From the NCBI RefSeq assembly GCF_900112315.1, contig NZ_FOLL01000009.1:62001-126000 (forward strand): a DNA stretch of 64,000 nt. The letters are read 5' to 3'. Position 1 is the stretch's first letter. Every line of letters begins with the position of its first letter. A program made the translations under genes and the position numbers. Positions 9,332-16,394 of the stretch are shown here, piece by piece. The notes below the pieces were generated by a model. That model saw only the letters and a program-made list of their open reading frames with translations, had not been told where the DNA came from and did not search any database. Source of the stretch: Parapedobacter composti (GTDB lineage: Bacteria > Bacteroidota > Bacteroidia > Sphingobacteriales > Sphingobacteriaceae).

Positions 9332-9874
9332 TTAAGGATTGATCTGCTCGTCCAGTTCCCTGGCCTCTTCCAGGTGTTCTCGCAATGTGGGCAGTTTACC
9401 GGCAGCCCATGCGCGCAAATCATCATCGAACACACCATCTTGTCCTGAAGCACGTTCAAACAGTGCAACTGCCTGTTCATGTGATGTGACCATCATCCGG
9501 GCAAACGCTCTGTCAAACGCAGCACCTTCCAGTGTCATGAGTTCTTCCAGCATTTCCCGTTCCCGTTCGAGCATGTCATCTGGTATATTCCATCCTTTAG
9601 CGGTCGCCAATACCGTTAATTGCGTTGCCGCTGCACCATGATCCATCACCATGTGGTTTCCAAACGCGATAACGCGTTCATCGGCACCCTGCTCACTCGC
9701 CAGTTCCCCCGCCTCGATCTCAAACCGATTGCTGCTCGCCGCCATCGTTACAAACTCTTGGTTTTGCATACGCTCCCTTCCGTTGCCATCATCGTCATTA
9801 CAAGACATCGTGAACACCGCACATGGCAACATCAGCCACACTACATTCATTCTCATTCGCTTTTCCATCGTCAT
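9332..9874 (-). CDS. DUF4142 lipoprotein
   Basis: The open frame runs upstream to 9973, but that part overlaps the DUF2383 gene and reads like non-coding extension. The ATG at 9874 (next: 9868) is chosen because a lipoprotein signal follows (MRMNVVWLMLPCAVFTMSC). The mature part starts acidic and polar (NDDDGNG) and then matches the DUF4142 helical bundle: QEFVTMAASSNRFEIEAGELA, FGNHMVMDHGAAATQL, FDRAFARMMVTSHEQAVALF. DUF4142 resembles ferritin-like four-helix bundles but has no confirmed function. Likely lipid-anchored in the periplasm or outer membrane. Same-strand neighbour of DUF2383, 76 bp downstream. Confidence 0.82.
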   Translation of the reverse strand: MTMEKRMRMNVVWLMLPCAVFTMSCNDDDGNGRERMQNQEFVTMAASSNRFEIEAGELASEQGADERVIAFGNHMVMDHGAAATQLTVLATAKGWNIPDDMLEREREMLEELMTLEGAAFDRAFARMMVTSHEQAVALFERASGQDGVFDDDLRAWAAGKLPTLREHLEEARELDEQINP

Positions 9875-9950
9875 AAACATTAAGGATAAAATTACATTTA
9901 CTCTATTAACTGTTAACGTGGAGGCCTGTGCCAAGTCCGTTCCAAAATCG

Positions 9951-10415
9951 TTAGGCCTCTGTTTTTTCCTCATCCCGGAGTTCCTTAATCAAATCATGTG
10001 AGGCCAGCAATTTTACCTTCTGATTGGTAATTAAGGCACGCGAAGTAGGGAGGATATCCGGCTCTTGCTCTGCAGCCCTGTATGCCTTTTGCGCGGCATC
10101 TTCGCCATATTCACAGGCTTCCAAAAGTGCTTTTCGGTCATTAACTGCAAAAATGACCTTGAAATCCATCCAAAGCCGGTATATTCTACCTGGAAGTGTT
10201 GTTTTTGAATCGGATTTGCCGTCCCACCCACCAAGATGTTCCTGCAATTCGGCCTTCAATTCTTCACTTTGTATCATAAGCCGGTTAAATAATTTGCGCA
10301 AATCTGCATCAATCTCAGATAAATTGTCAATCGCTTTCTTATAACCCGCGATACGATCATTATTAATCTTCACTAAATCATTGAGTACCTCTACCGTTTT
10401 TTCCAGATTTTCCAT
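9951..10415 (-). CDS. PA2169-family four-helix protein (DUF2383)
   Basis: The start at 10415 is set by a strong ribosome site (AGGAGG, 5 bases from the ATG); the open frame otherwise begins at 10445. The 154-residue product matches DUF2383: VLNDLVKINNDRIAGYKKAID, LFNRLMIQSEELKAELQEHLGG, then GRIYRLWMDFKVIFAVNDRKALLEACEYGED. This is a ferritin-superfamily-like four-helix bundle named after a Pseudomonas aeruginosa gene that also lies in a trehalose/glycogen stress cluster. The molecular role is unknown. Soluble, no signal peptide. Confidence 0.88.
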   Translation of the reverse strand: MENLEKTVEVLNDLVKINNDRIAGYKKAIDNLSEIDADLRKLFNRLMIQSEELKAELQEHLGGWDGKSDSKTTLPGRIYRLWMDFKVIFAVNDRKALLEACEYGEDAAQKAYRAAEQEPDILPTSRALITNQKVKLLASHDLIKELRDEEKTEA

Positions 10416-10717
10416 ATTACCTCCTGATAAAATAAAATATAACATATTGATTTATAACACCTTTATGCATTAAGACAAAACCATAGACACTTTGTTTTGA
10501 AATTGTGATTACAACGAATAGTAAAGGCTTTCAATCGCCGCAGCACTGTTTTAAGAAACGGGAATTACCATCGTCAAAAGCAAACAACAGGTTGGTTATT
10601 TAGGACACTCCATGTGAGCCATACTGTAATACAGCTGCGCTGCGCGTTTGGCCTGAATTTTCGCTGCGTATAGTAAGAGCAGGATACATTCAAGTTACAC
10701 ACCAAAAACAAAACATT
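10416..10717. other. Intergenic region, no gene seen
   Basis: About 300 bp between the DUF2383 start and the second SPW gene, which diverge here. It must hold both promoters. TTTG motifs occur (for example near 10492), but none is followed at 19-21 bp by a convincing TAnnTTTG -7 box, so I do not call a site. No open frame of plausible composition and no strong hairpin was found. Confidence 0.4.
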
Positions 10718-11116
10718 ATGAGATTCATTGGCAGAAAATTCCATGCAGTGTTGGATTATACGGCAGGAATAGTACTTATCGCGGCCCCTTGGCTGCTGGG
10801 CTTTGCTCCCATCGCTGGGGCAGCGTGGGTGGCCGTAATTGTTGGTATCGCCCTTATCGGGATGTCATTGCTTACGGATTATGAGGGAGGAGCCCTTAAA
10901 ATAGTTCCGATGTCTACCCATTTGACGATCGATGTCGTTGCAGGGCTGATATTGGCGGCCTCACCCTGGCTGTTTGGGTTTTATGAACAGGTTTACGCAC
11001 CTCATTTGATTTTAGGCATACTGGAGATAGGTGCCGGCTTATTCACGGTATCGAGCTCTCAGCATACCACAAAGCACCGGCATAATCGCGCAGGCCAATT
11101 GCGAGGAGCACATTAA
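10718..11116 (+). CDS. SPW-repeat membrane protein (copy 2)
   Basis: 132 residues, the same length as the copy at 332-730, with repeats at AAPWLLGF (near residue 23) and ASPWLFGF (near residue 84) and the MSTHLTIDV linker. Four membrane segments are expected. Function unknown (PF03779). A strong hairpin terminator follows 36 bp after the stop. Single cistron by that evidence. The two copies differ enough to be old paralogues rather than a recent duplication. Confidence 0.85.
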   Translation: MRFIGRKFHAVLDYTAGIVLIAAPWLLGFAPIAGAAWVAVIVGIALIGMSLLTDYEGGALKIVPMSTHLTIDVVAGLILAASPWLFGFYEQVYAPHLILGILEIGAGLFTVSSSQHTTKHRHNRAGQLRGAH

Positions 11117-11151
11117 CCATTAACGTGAAATACTAATGCTGACATTACCGC

Positions 11152-11178
11152 GGCGCCTGTCTTCAGGCGCCCTTTTTT
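11152..11178 (+). terminator. Rho-independent terminator
   Basis: Perfect 8-bp stem GGCGCCTG / CAGGCGCC with a 4-base loop, followed by CTTTTTT. It ends the SPW gene. It is also only 12 bases from the GTG start of the next gene, which is unusual (see findings). Confidence 0.85.
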
Positions 11179-11190
11179 AGCTGATAGACT

Positions 11191-12159
11191 GTGGTTCCCG
11201 ACAAATTAACCCTGGATGACCAGATTCGCGTCATCGCCCCGGCACAAAGCCTTTTACCGAAGTTGACCCTGGACAAACGCCTCCGGGCCATTGAACGACT
11301 TGAGCAGATCGGTTTACGGGTCAGTTTCGGCGATTATATTTCTGAAGTCGATGAATTCCATTCCACCAGCGTGGAACATCGCTTGAACGACCTGCATAAC
11401 GCACTGCGGGACCCGGCTGTCAAGGCCATATTGGCGGTGGCGGGGGGTACGACTTCTAATCAACTGTTACCCCACATCAATTACAACCTGATTAACGACA
11501 ATCCGAAAATTATTTGTGGCATTTCAGACATCACTGCCTTAAACAATGCCCTTTTTGCGAAAACCGGGCTGGTTACTTATTATGGCCCCCATTTCAATAT
11601 TTTCGGGGCCAGTGAAGACATTTCTTATACGCTGGAGTATTTTAAGAGGTGCCTTTTCAGCAGTGCTCCGTTTGCATTATCTCCTCCGCACGTGTTTTAT
11701 AATTCCCCATGGGAAGAAGAACCGGTTAACAACACCGGATACTGGGTAATCAACGAAGGGGAATGCAAAGGGAAAATCCTTGGAGGTAACTTTTTAACGT
11801 TTAGCTTACTGAACGGAAGTGAATACATGCCCGATATCCGCGGCGCGGTACTTTTCCTGGAAGACAATGGCCCTGAAAGTGCCGGAAATATGCAAAATCA
11901 GCTACAGTCGCTAATTAATCACTCCGACTTCGACCACGTACAGGGATTAGTTATCGGCAGATTTAAGCAAGAATCCGGCATAACCCGCAAACTACTTACA
12001 AAAATCATTAAAACCAAGGAACCGCTGTCCAGGATTCCGGTAGTGGCTAACGTAGACTTCGGACACACAACCCCAATGATTACGTTCCCAATTGGTGGAT
12101 ATGTACGCATACAGGCACACAAGGATAATATATATATTGAAATCAGTGATCATGAATAG
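11191..12159 (+). CDS. S66-family LD-carboxypeptidase / MccF-like serine peptidase
   Basis: A 322-residue protein. An in-frame stop lies two codons upstream, so the GTG at 11191 is the first possible start, and the family's typical opening (KLTLDDQIRVIAPAQS) follows at once. The nucleophile is S112 in GISDITALNNALF; GGTTSNQLLPHI, the glutamate in LFLEDNGPES and the histidine in DFGHTTPMITFPIGG fit the S66 Ser-Glu-His triad. Family members either trim the terminal D-alanine of muropeptides or, like MccF, cleave antibiotic-like acyl-nucleotides. No signal peptide, so cytosolic recycling or self-protection is more likely than periplasmic action. The next small gene overlaps its end by 8 bases. 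Confidence 0.9.
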   Translation: MVPDKLTLDDQIRVIAPAQSLLPKLTLDKRLRAIERLEQIGLRVSFGDYISEVDEFHSTSVEHRLNDLHNALRDPAVKAILAVAGGTTSNQLLPHINYNLINDNPKIICGISDITALNNALFAKTGLVTYYGPHFNIFGASEDISYTLEYFKRCLFSSAPFALSPPHVFYNSPWEEEPVNNTGYWVINEGECKGKILGGNFLTFSLLNGSEYMPDIRGAVLFLEDNGPESAGNMQNQLQSLINHSDFDHVQGLVIGRFKQESGITRKLLTKIIKTKEPLSRIPVVANVDFGHTTPMITFPIGGYVRIQAHKDNIYIEISDHE

Positions 12160-12426
12160 CACAAAACCAACGGCTATGAATTTAGGTGATGGCATATTAC
12201 GTATTTTAAACAAACAATACGCACCCAATACCCTGGTAGAAAGAGCATATAAAATCTGGATTTGGCCTTTAAAACGGATGAAACCGGTACGCCAATACTG
12301 CTGTTTTTGGGAAAAAAAGACGGACAGGGACAAATAAAGGGCGAGCGGTACGCCAGACGGCTGAAGAAAACGGCAGACGGAATCGTACTGAAAGATCATT
12401 GGGATCACAAAGGTAAAGCTACCTGA
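12152..12426 (+). pseudogene. Small conserved-looking gene broken by a frameshift
   Basis: The first part, from the ATG at 12152 (alternative ATG 12176), reads MNLGDGILRILNKQYAPNTL and on to ERAYKIW in one frame. From about 12258 the coding-like sequence continues in another frame as NLDLAFKTDETGTPILLFLG, then KKDGQGQIKGERYARRL, and ends DHWDHKGKAT at a TGA (12424-12426). Neither frame alone gives a sensible protein; joined they give about 90 residues. I have seen similar small Bacteroidetes proteins of unknown function, but that is memory, not a search. The junction is consistent with loss of 7 bases from a tandem AATCTGG pair; a single-base indel or a sequencing error is also possible. Confidence 0.6.
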
Positions 12427-12458
12427 TATATAGATAAATTATTTCATTAACGTAAAAA

Positions 12459-13127
12459 ATGAGTATTATGAAAACCACATCGTTATGCAGCCTGATAATC
12501 ATAGTTACTATGGTATTAGGCGCCTGCAGTACATCTACCCGAATCACGGGTTCATGGAAGGATCCTGCTATTGAAGCTAGTACAGGAGAACACAAGCGTG
12601 TCCTTGTCGTAGCAATGACCCGAAACATCGAGGTGCGCACCAAGCTGGAAAATGCACTGGCCGACAAAGCAGCCCAGCGCGGCATCAGTGTAGTTAAAAG
12701 CTCGGACATTTTTACTCCGGATTTCTTTCATCAGATTCCACCTCGCGATGAACTGTTCAGCAGAATAGGAGAAACGGGGGTGGATGCCATCCTTACCGTA
12801 TCACTCATTGACAGGGAGAGCAATACCCGGTATGTGCGGGGCACTACCCGGTACGCTCCTTTTCCGATGTATAACTGGTACGGCGGATTTTACTCGTATT
12901 TCAATTACTGGCATCCGATCATGTACGATCCCGGCTATTACGTGACGGATAAAACATACTTCCTGGAGACCAATCTTTACAGTACAGAAACCGACAGACT
13001 GATTTGGTCAGCCCAGTCCGAAACAGTAAATCCAGCAAGTATAGATGCGTTTGCCGAGGAGTATCCCGATGTCCTGTTATCGCAAATGGTAAAAGATGGA
13101 TTATTATTGGTTTCCCAAGCCGACTGA
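12459..13127 (+). CDS. DUF4136-like lipoprotein
   Basis: A 222-residue lipoprotein: hydrophobic signal SLIIIVTMVLGAC with lipobox LGAC at about residue 23. ATG codons at 12459 and 12468 are both possible starts. The mature part has the ITGSWKDPAIE opening and VLVVAMTRNIEVRTKLENAL segment seen in DUF4136-type proteins, an aromatic middle (YNWYGGFYSYFNYWHP) and a C-terminal LLSQMVKDGLL helix. Function unknown; cell-envelope location. It converges on the Mn-catalase gene and as written overlaps it by 24 bases. Confidence 0.75.
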   Translation: MSIMKTTSLCSLIIIVTMVLGACSTSTRITGSWKDPAIEASTGEHKRVLVVAMTRNIEVRTKLENALADKAAQRGISVVKSSDIFTPDFFHQIPPRDELFSRIGETGVDAILTVSLIDRESNTRYVRGTTRYAPFPMYNWYGGFYSYFNYWHPIMYDPGYYVTDKTYFLETNLYSTETDRLIWSAQSETVNPASIDAFAEEYPDVLLSQMVKDGLLLVSQAD

Positions 13128-14021
13128 AGAAAGCGTTCCGCCCCGGTTGCTTTCTCTGGGGCGGAACGCTGCAATTAAGGTTGGGGGGGCTGTGTCCATC
13201 TGCTCCTTCTGAGCATAACCTTCTTTAGTGGGAGGAGACAGCGAGGGCTCATTTCCCATGGCCCGTATATGTTCGAACTTAAACTCGCCCTTTCCGTCCA
13301 TGGACGTACCCATGCTCCACCGGGCATCTGGATTCTCCGGACGCTCGATGTTTGTTGAAACGAAGGAATAGTTGACTTCCTGGTTTTCCAATTCCCGCGG
13401 AAAGCTGTTCGGTATGGGGTGTACCCCTGTTACACCGCCCAGTTCTTCCAACACCGCCAACCATTGATTTTGGTGCATCGTATCCCGGGCAATCAAAAAA
13501 GCAAGCATGTCTTTCATACCCGGATCAGAGGTTGACTGCCACAGTCTCGTTGCTAAGGTGCGCCCTGTTGATTCTGCCATCACGTTGGCATACATGTCGG
13601 CGGCCAAGTTGCCACTAGCTACCACCCACGACCCGTTGAAAGGAACTCCATTGGCATCGGTTGCCATTGCCGCCAACCCCGCCGACAGGTAATGCCTGGG
13701 GTCCATACCGCCCATGATTTGTTCGACTACCGGATTTTCAGCAACCACCCCATCTATCACATCGCCTTTAGCTCCCTCAAGGTTAAGCGCCACGGCGGTG
13801 CACAGCATTTCAATGTGGGAAATCTCCTCGGTACCCGTTTCCAGCAACATGTCGCGGTATTTAACCGGGCCACGGGCGCCCCATGCTTGGAACAAGTACT
13901 GCAAGCACACCCTGATTTCGCCTTCGATACCACCAATAGCTTGCTGTAACAAACGGGCGAACTGCGGATCGGGCTTATCTACCCGTACCTGATACTGCAG
14001 TTTTTTTTCGTGATAAAACAT
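13104..14021 (-). CDS. Manganese catalase
   Basis: A 305-residue di-manganese catalase converting H2O2 to water and oxygen. The ligand set is visible at family positions: E35 in GIEGEIRVCLQYLF, E66 and H69 in TGTEEISHIEML, E150 in MYANVMAEST and H183 in DTMHQNQWLAV. It is cytosolic. The last ~20 residues, after a run of seven C (G7 on the plus strand at 13183-13189), look unlike the family. With one C fewer the frame would end after APQP at a TAA at 13175-13177, just before the hairpin terminator. The core enzyme is intact either way. Confidence 0.93.
   Translation of the reverse strand: MFYHEKKLQYQVRVDKPDPQFARLLQQAIGGIEGEIRVCLQYLFQAWGARGPVKYRDMLLETGTEEISHIEMLCTAVALNLEGAKGDVIDGVVAENPVVEQIMGGMDPRHYLSAGLAAMATDANGVPFNGSWVVASGNLAADMYANVMAESTGRTLATRLWQSTSDPGMKDMLAFLIARDTMHQNQWLAVLEELGGVTGVHPIPNSFPRELENQEVNYSFVSTNIERPENPDARWSMGTSMDGKGEFKFEHIRAMGNEPSLSPPTKEGYAQKEQMDTAPPTLIAAFRPRESNRGGTLSSVGLGNQ
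13132..13170. terminator. Bidirectional hairpin terminator
   Basis: Perfect 13-bp inverted repeat AGCGTTCCGCCCC / GGGGCGGAACGCT around a 13-base loop. It begins 4 bases after the DUF4136 stop on the plus strand. On the minus strand it lies inside the last codons of the Mn-catalase frame as written, but would be just downstream if the catalase stopped at 13175-13177. On neither strand is there a long U tract. Confidence 0.7.
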
Positions 14022-14212
14022 AATAACTCATTTAAAGATGAAACGTTAATACATTACTCCACCCAACGCTAAACAACCACCATTCCATAGGCCGCTTGGT
14101 CCTTCAGATGAGCGGTAACCCACTTCTGCATTTTGCAGTGTACGGAAAAGCGCATAAGTTGTTCACTATAACCGATACGATGGTAGTCGAGCGACACAAT
14201 TCTTGCTTCTGC

Positions 14213-14584
14213 TCACGGCAGAGGTTTGGAGACCCAATCGGTTGCCTTTATTGATGCTGCTAACGGATAACAGCGGATTTCGCCGCGTACTATTAAATTT
14301 AATGCCCGGTACAGTGTCCTAAGCCAACGTTGGTCAGGCACAATAGCCATGCGGTTCCACTTGCTGAAATGCTTAAAACTGATTTTCAGATAATCGAAAA
14401 GCGCCATCAAGCTATAGTTTTCCATGCCCGTTTCCAAGAAAACAATGAAATTGATTTTACCATAACGAGCGGCTACTTCATTCACGCGGGCCATCACCAC
14501 ACGTTCATACTCACCTTGTGTTACCTTCCCTGCGGCCCGGTACGCAACCACATGATCAGGGTAACCATCCATTAATGCTACCAT
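14213..14584 (-). CDS. STAS/SpoIIAA-like protein
   Basis: The open frame starts at 14650; the ATG at 14584 is preferred because it is preceded by a purine-rich AAAGAAAAG and gives a length (~123 residues) typical of the SpoIIAA-like family (PF11964). Seen: AAGKVTQGEYERVVMARVNEV, INFIVFLETG, LMALFDYLKISFKHFSKWNRMAIVPDQRW, an alternating beta/alpha STAS/SEC14-type pattern. Members are small cytosolic or lipid-associating proteins without assigned reaction. It is divergent from the membrane protein at 14683. Confidence 0.75.
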   Translation of the reverse strand: MVALMDGYPDHVVAYRAAGKVTQGEYERVVMARVNEVAARYGKINFIVFLETGMENYSLMALFDYLKISFKHFSKWNRMAIVPDQRWLRTLYRALNLIVRGEIRCYPLAASIKATDWVSKPLP

Positions 14585-14682
14585 AGTGCTTTTCTTTGCT
14601 TTAACAATAATTCCATACCAACTTCGCAAGTTGGGTTGACCCTTTGGCATGGCTATGGCCTATAGTTACAAAATAGCGTAAC

Positions 14683-15126
14683 ATGAACCGCCAATCACTA
14701 TTGCACATTGCCCTCGCCGGCTTTCTCGGCACCAGTGTCATGACAGTGTTCAGCTATATTCTTTCCCACCTGAGCGCCGACAATTTCAGGGAACCGCAGT
14801 TACTGGGCAAACTCCTTCAAGGTACATTATTGCCCATAAACAGCCCAATAAGTCGGCCGGCGGGCTGGGTATGTCATTATTCATTCGGCCTAGGTCTGGC
14901 AACCGTCTTTCACAATAGCTGGAAACACAGAGAGAATGCAACGCCCCTATTATCCGGCCTGATTGCGGGCGCTTGCAGCGGCACAGCAGCTGTTATTTGG
15001 TGGCACAACGCGTTCAGATTGCACCCTCATCCCCCTCTCCTCAGGCATGACCGCTTTTACCTGCAGTTATTCATAGCGCATATGCTCTATAGCATAACGG
15101 TGGCCGAAACAATAAAAGAACGTTGA
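14683..15126 (+). CDS. Hypothetical membrane protein
   Basis: 147 residues with about four membrane segments: ALAGFLGTSVMTVFSYIL (10-27), GWVCHYSFGLGLATVF (62-77), LLSGLIAGACSGTAAVIWW (90-108), FIAHMLYSITVAETI (130-144). Conserved-looking His and Arg residues lie in the second half (HNAFRLHPHPPLLRHDRF). No family recognised. It lies in the run of small envelope and stress genes and is divergent from the STAS gene. Confidence 0.65.
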   Translation: MNRQSLLHIALAGFLGTSVMTVFSYILSHLSADNFREPQLLGKLLQGTLLPINSPISRPAGWVCHYSFGLGLATVFHNSWKHRENATPLLSGLIAGACSGTAAVIWWHNAFRLHPHPPLLRHDRFYLQLFIAHMLYSITVAETIKER

Positions 15127-15179
15127 ACGCAGCGATGGAGACATGAGAAATCAACGGCAGTACAGCCATCGCCACGCCG

Positions 15180-15533
15180 TCAATTTCTACTGTTGTAATT
15201 TGTCAGCACATAATGCGCGAGCGCCGCTGCAAAAAAGCCGAGATGGAAAGCGAGCGCACGTCTATTTTTCCGAATCATGGAAGAAGCTGTCAGCAAGGAT
15301 AGTCCTAACAAATACGAAATATCGGCCTTTTGGTGCCCCTTAAAGGAAATTACCGGTTTCAGGCCCACAGGTGTATCAGTGAACGCATTAACGGCTGCAA
15401 ATCCCGTACCCAGGGCCTGATAGGTTTTCCTGACATTCCCGTTTATACCCAATAAAGACGGGCCCAGCAATTGCACGCCCGTAAACGCGTAATCTATAAT
15501 TCCATGCCTTTTGGCGTCGATTGGCTTTTTCAT
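15180..15533 (-). CDS. Hypothetical membrane protein
   Basis: 117 residues with about four hydrophobic segments. It opens MKKPIDAKRHGIIDYAFTGV, followed by QLLGPSLLGING, contains FTDTPVGLKPVISFKGHQKAD, and ends HLGFFAAALAHYVLTNYNS. I recall similar short membrane proteins in other Bacteroidetes, but know no function. The arrangement (HGIIDY... membrane hairpin... membrane hairpin) resembles the SPW-repeat proteins in this window without the Pro-Trp motifs. Confidence 0.65.
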   Translation of the reverse strand: MKKPIDAKRHGIIDYAFTGVQLLGPSLLGINGNVRKTYQALGTGFAAVNAFTDTPVGLKPVISFKGHQKADISYLLGLSLLTASSMIRKNRRALAFHLGFFAAALAHYVLTNYNSRN

Positions 15534-15595
15534 TTGAATAATTGTTTTTATTTAAAAATGAAACTAGAATAAACTACTCATGTCTATGGCAATAA

Positions 15596-16360
15596 TTATA
15601 TCGGCTGCCGATGTGGGCGAATCTGCATTTCTACCACATCGCATCTGAGCGGAGTAGAAAGACAATAATAGATAGCCACGGCGATATCCTCCGCTTTTAG
15701 CATTTCCAGCTTATCCTCCTTTTCGGCTTGGCCTTCTCGGGGCTGCATATCGGTGCCTACGGCCCCCGGCTCGATGAGGGTTACCTTGATGCCCAAATCG
15801 TTCACTTCTTTACGGAGCGACTCAGAAAACCCTTGGATACCCGACTTGGTTGCTACGTAAACCGAACTGTCCTTTTCCCGGACATCTGCACTCATCGAAC
15901 CGATGTTAACGATGTGTCCCGCTCCCTCAGAACGCATCCGATCGATTGCCTGCCGGCTGCATGCAAGGTAACCCAACAAGTTCGTTTTCAGGATATACTC
16001 CCAGTCACGGTACTCCCCTTCAAGGACGCTGTTAAAGGCCAGTCCAGCATTATTGATGAGCACATCCAGTTGACCGAATGTCTCGTCTACGTAATTAAAG
16101 AGCTTCTCAATGGCTTGCGAACTGGACAAATCCCCAAGTTTGCCAACCAGCTTCCCATCGGGATAATCCTGCTGCCGAAACCCCTGAAGCGCTTCGTCCA
16201 TTTCTGGTTGATGCCTGCCTACAATCATCACTTGGTTCTCCCGCGCCAGTAAATAGGCCGTTGCACGTCCGATGCCTGTCGTTCCACCCGTAATCAAAAT
16301 CCGCTTACCCTTCACGGGTTGGATCAATTTTTCTTCATAGATTGCTTTCACTGCTTCCAT
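15596..16360 (-). CDS. SDR-family oxidoreductase
   Basis: A 254-residue classical short-chain dehydrogenase: cofactor motif TGGTTGIG near residue 25, NNAGLAF, catalytic Ser in VNIGSMSADV, YxxxK as YVATKSG. The GRHQP after the second strand suggests NADP(H) preference. It has a 15-20 residue N-terminal extension before the Rossmann fold. Substrate unknown. It lies 34 bp beyond the stop of the 780-residue protein on the same strand, so it may be the last gene of that transcript. Confidence 0.88.
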   Translation of the reverse strand: MEAVKAIYEEKLIQPVKGKRILITGGTTGIGRATAYLLARENQVMIVGRHQPEMDEALQGFRQQDYPDGKLVGKLGDLSSSQAIEKLFNYVDETFGQLDVLINNAGLAFNSVLEGEYRDWEYILKTNLLGYLACSRQAIDRMRSEGAGHIVNIGSMSADVREKDSSVYVATKSGIQGFSESLRKEVNDLGIKVTLIEPGAVGTDMQPREGQAEKEDKLEMLKAEDIAVAIYYCLSTPLRCDVVEMQIRPHRQPI

Positions 16361-16394
16361 AACACGCTGCGTTTATAGAGTTAATAGTTGTTAA

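Noticed and set aside
9875-9973. N-terminal extension of the DUF4142 gene
   Set aside because: Overlaps the DUF2383 gene and lacks signal-peptide character; a lipoprotein signal begins at the later ATG.
12092-12337. 81-residue frame as an independent gene
   Set aside because: Its first 20 codons overlap the S66 peptidase gene, and its end is out of frame with the conserved-looking continuation; treated as part of the frameshifted gene.
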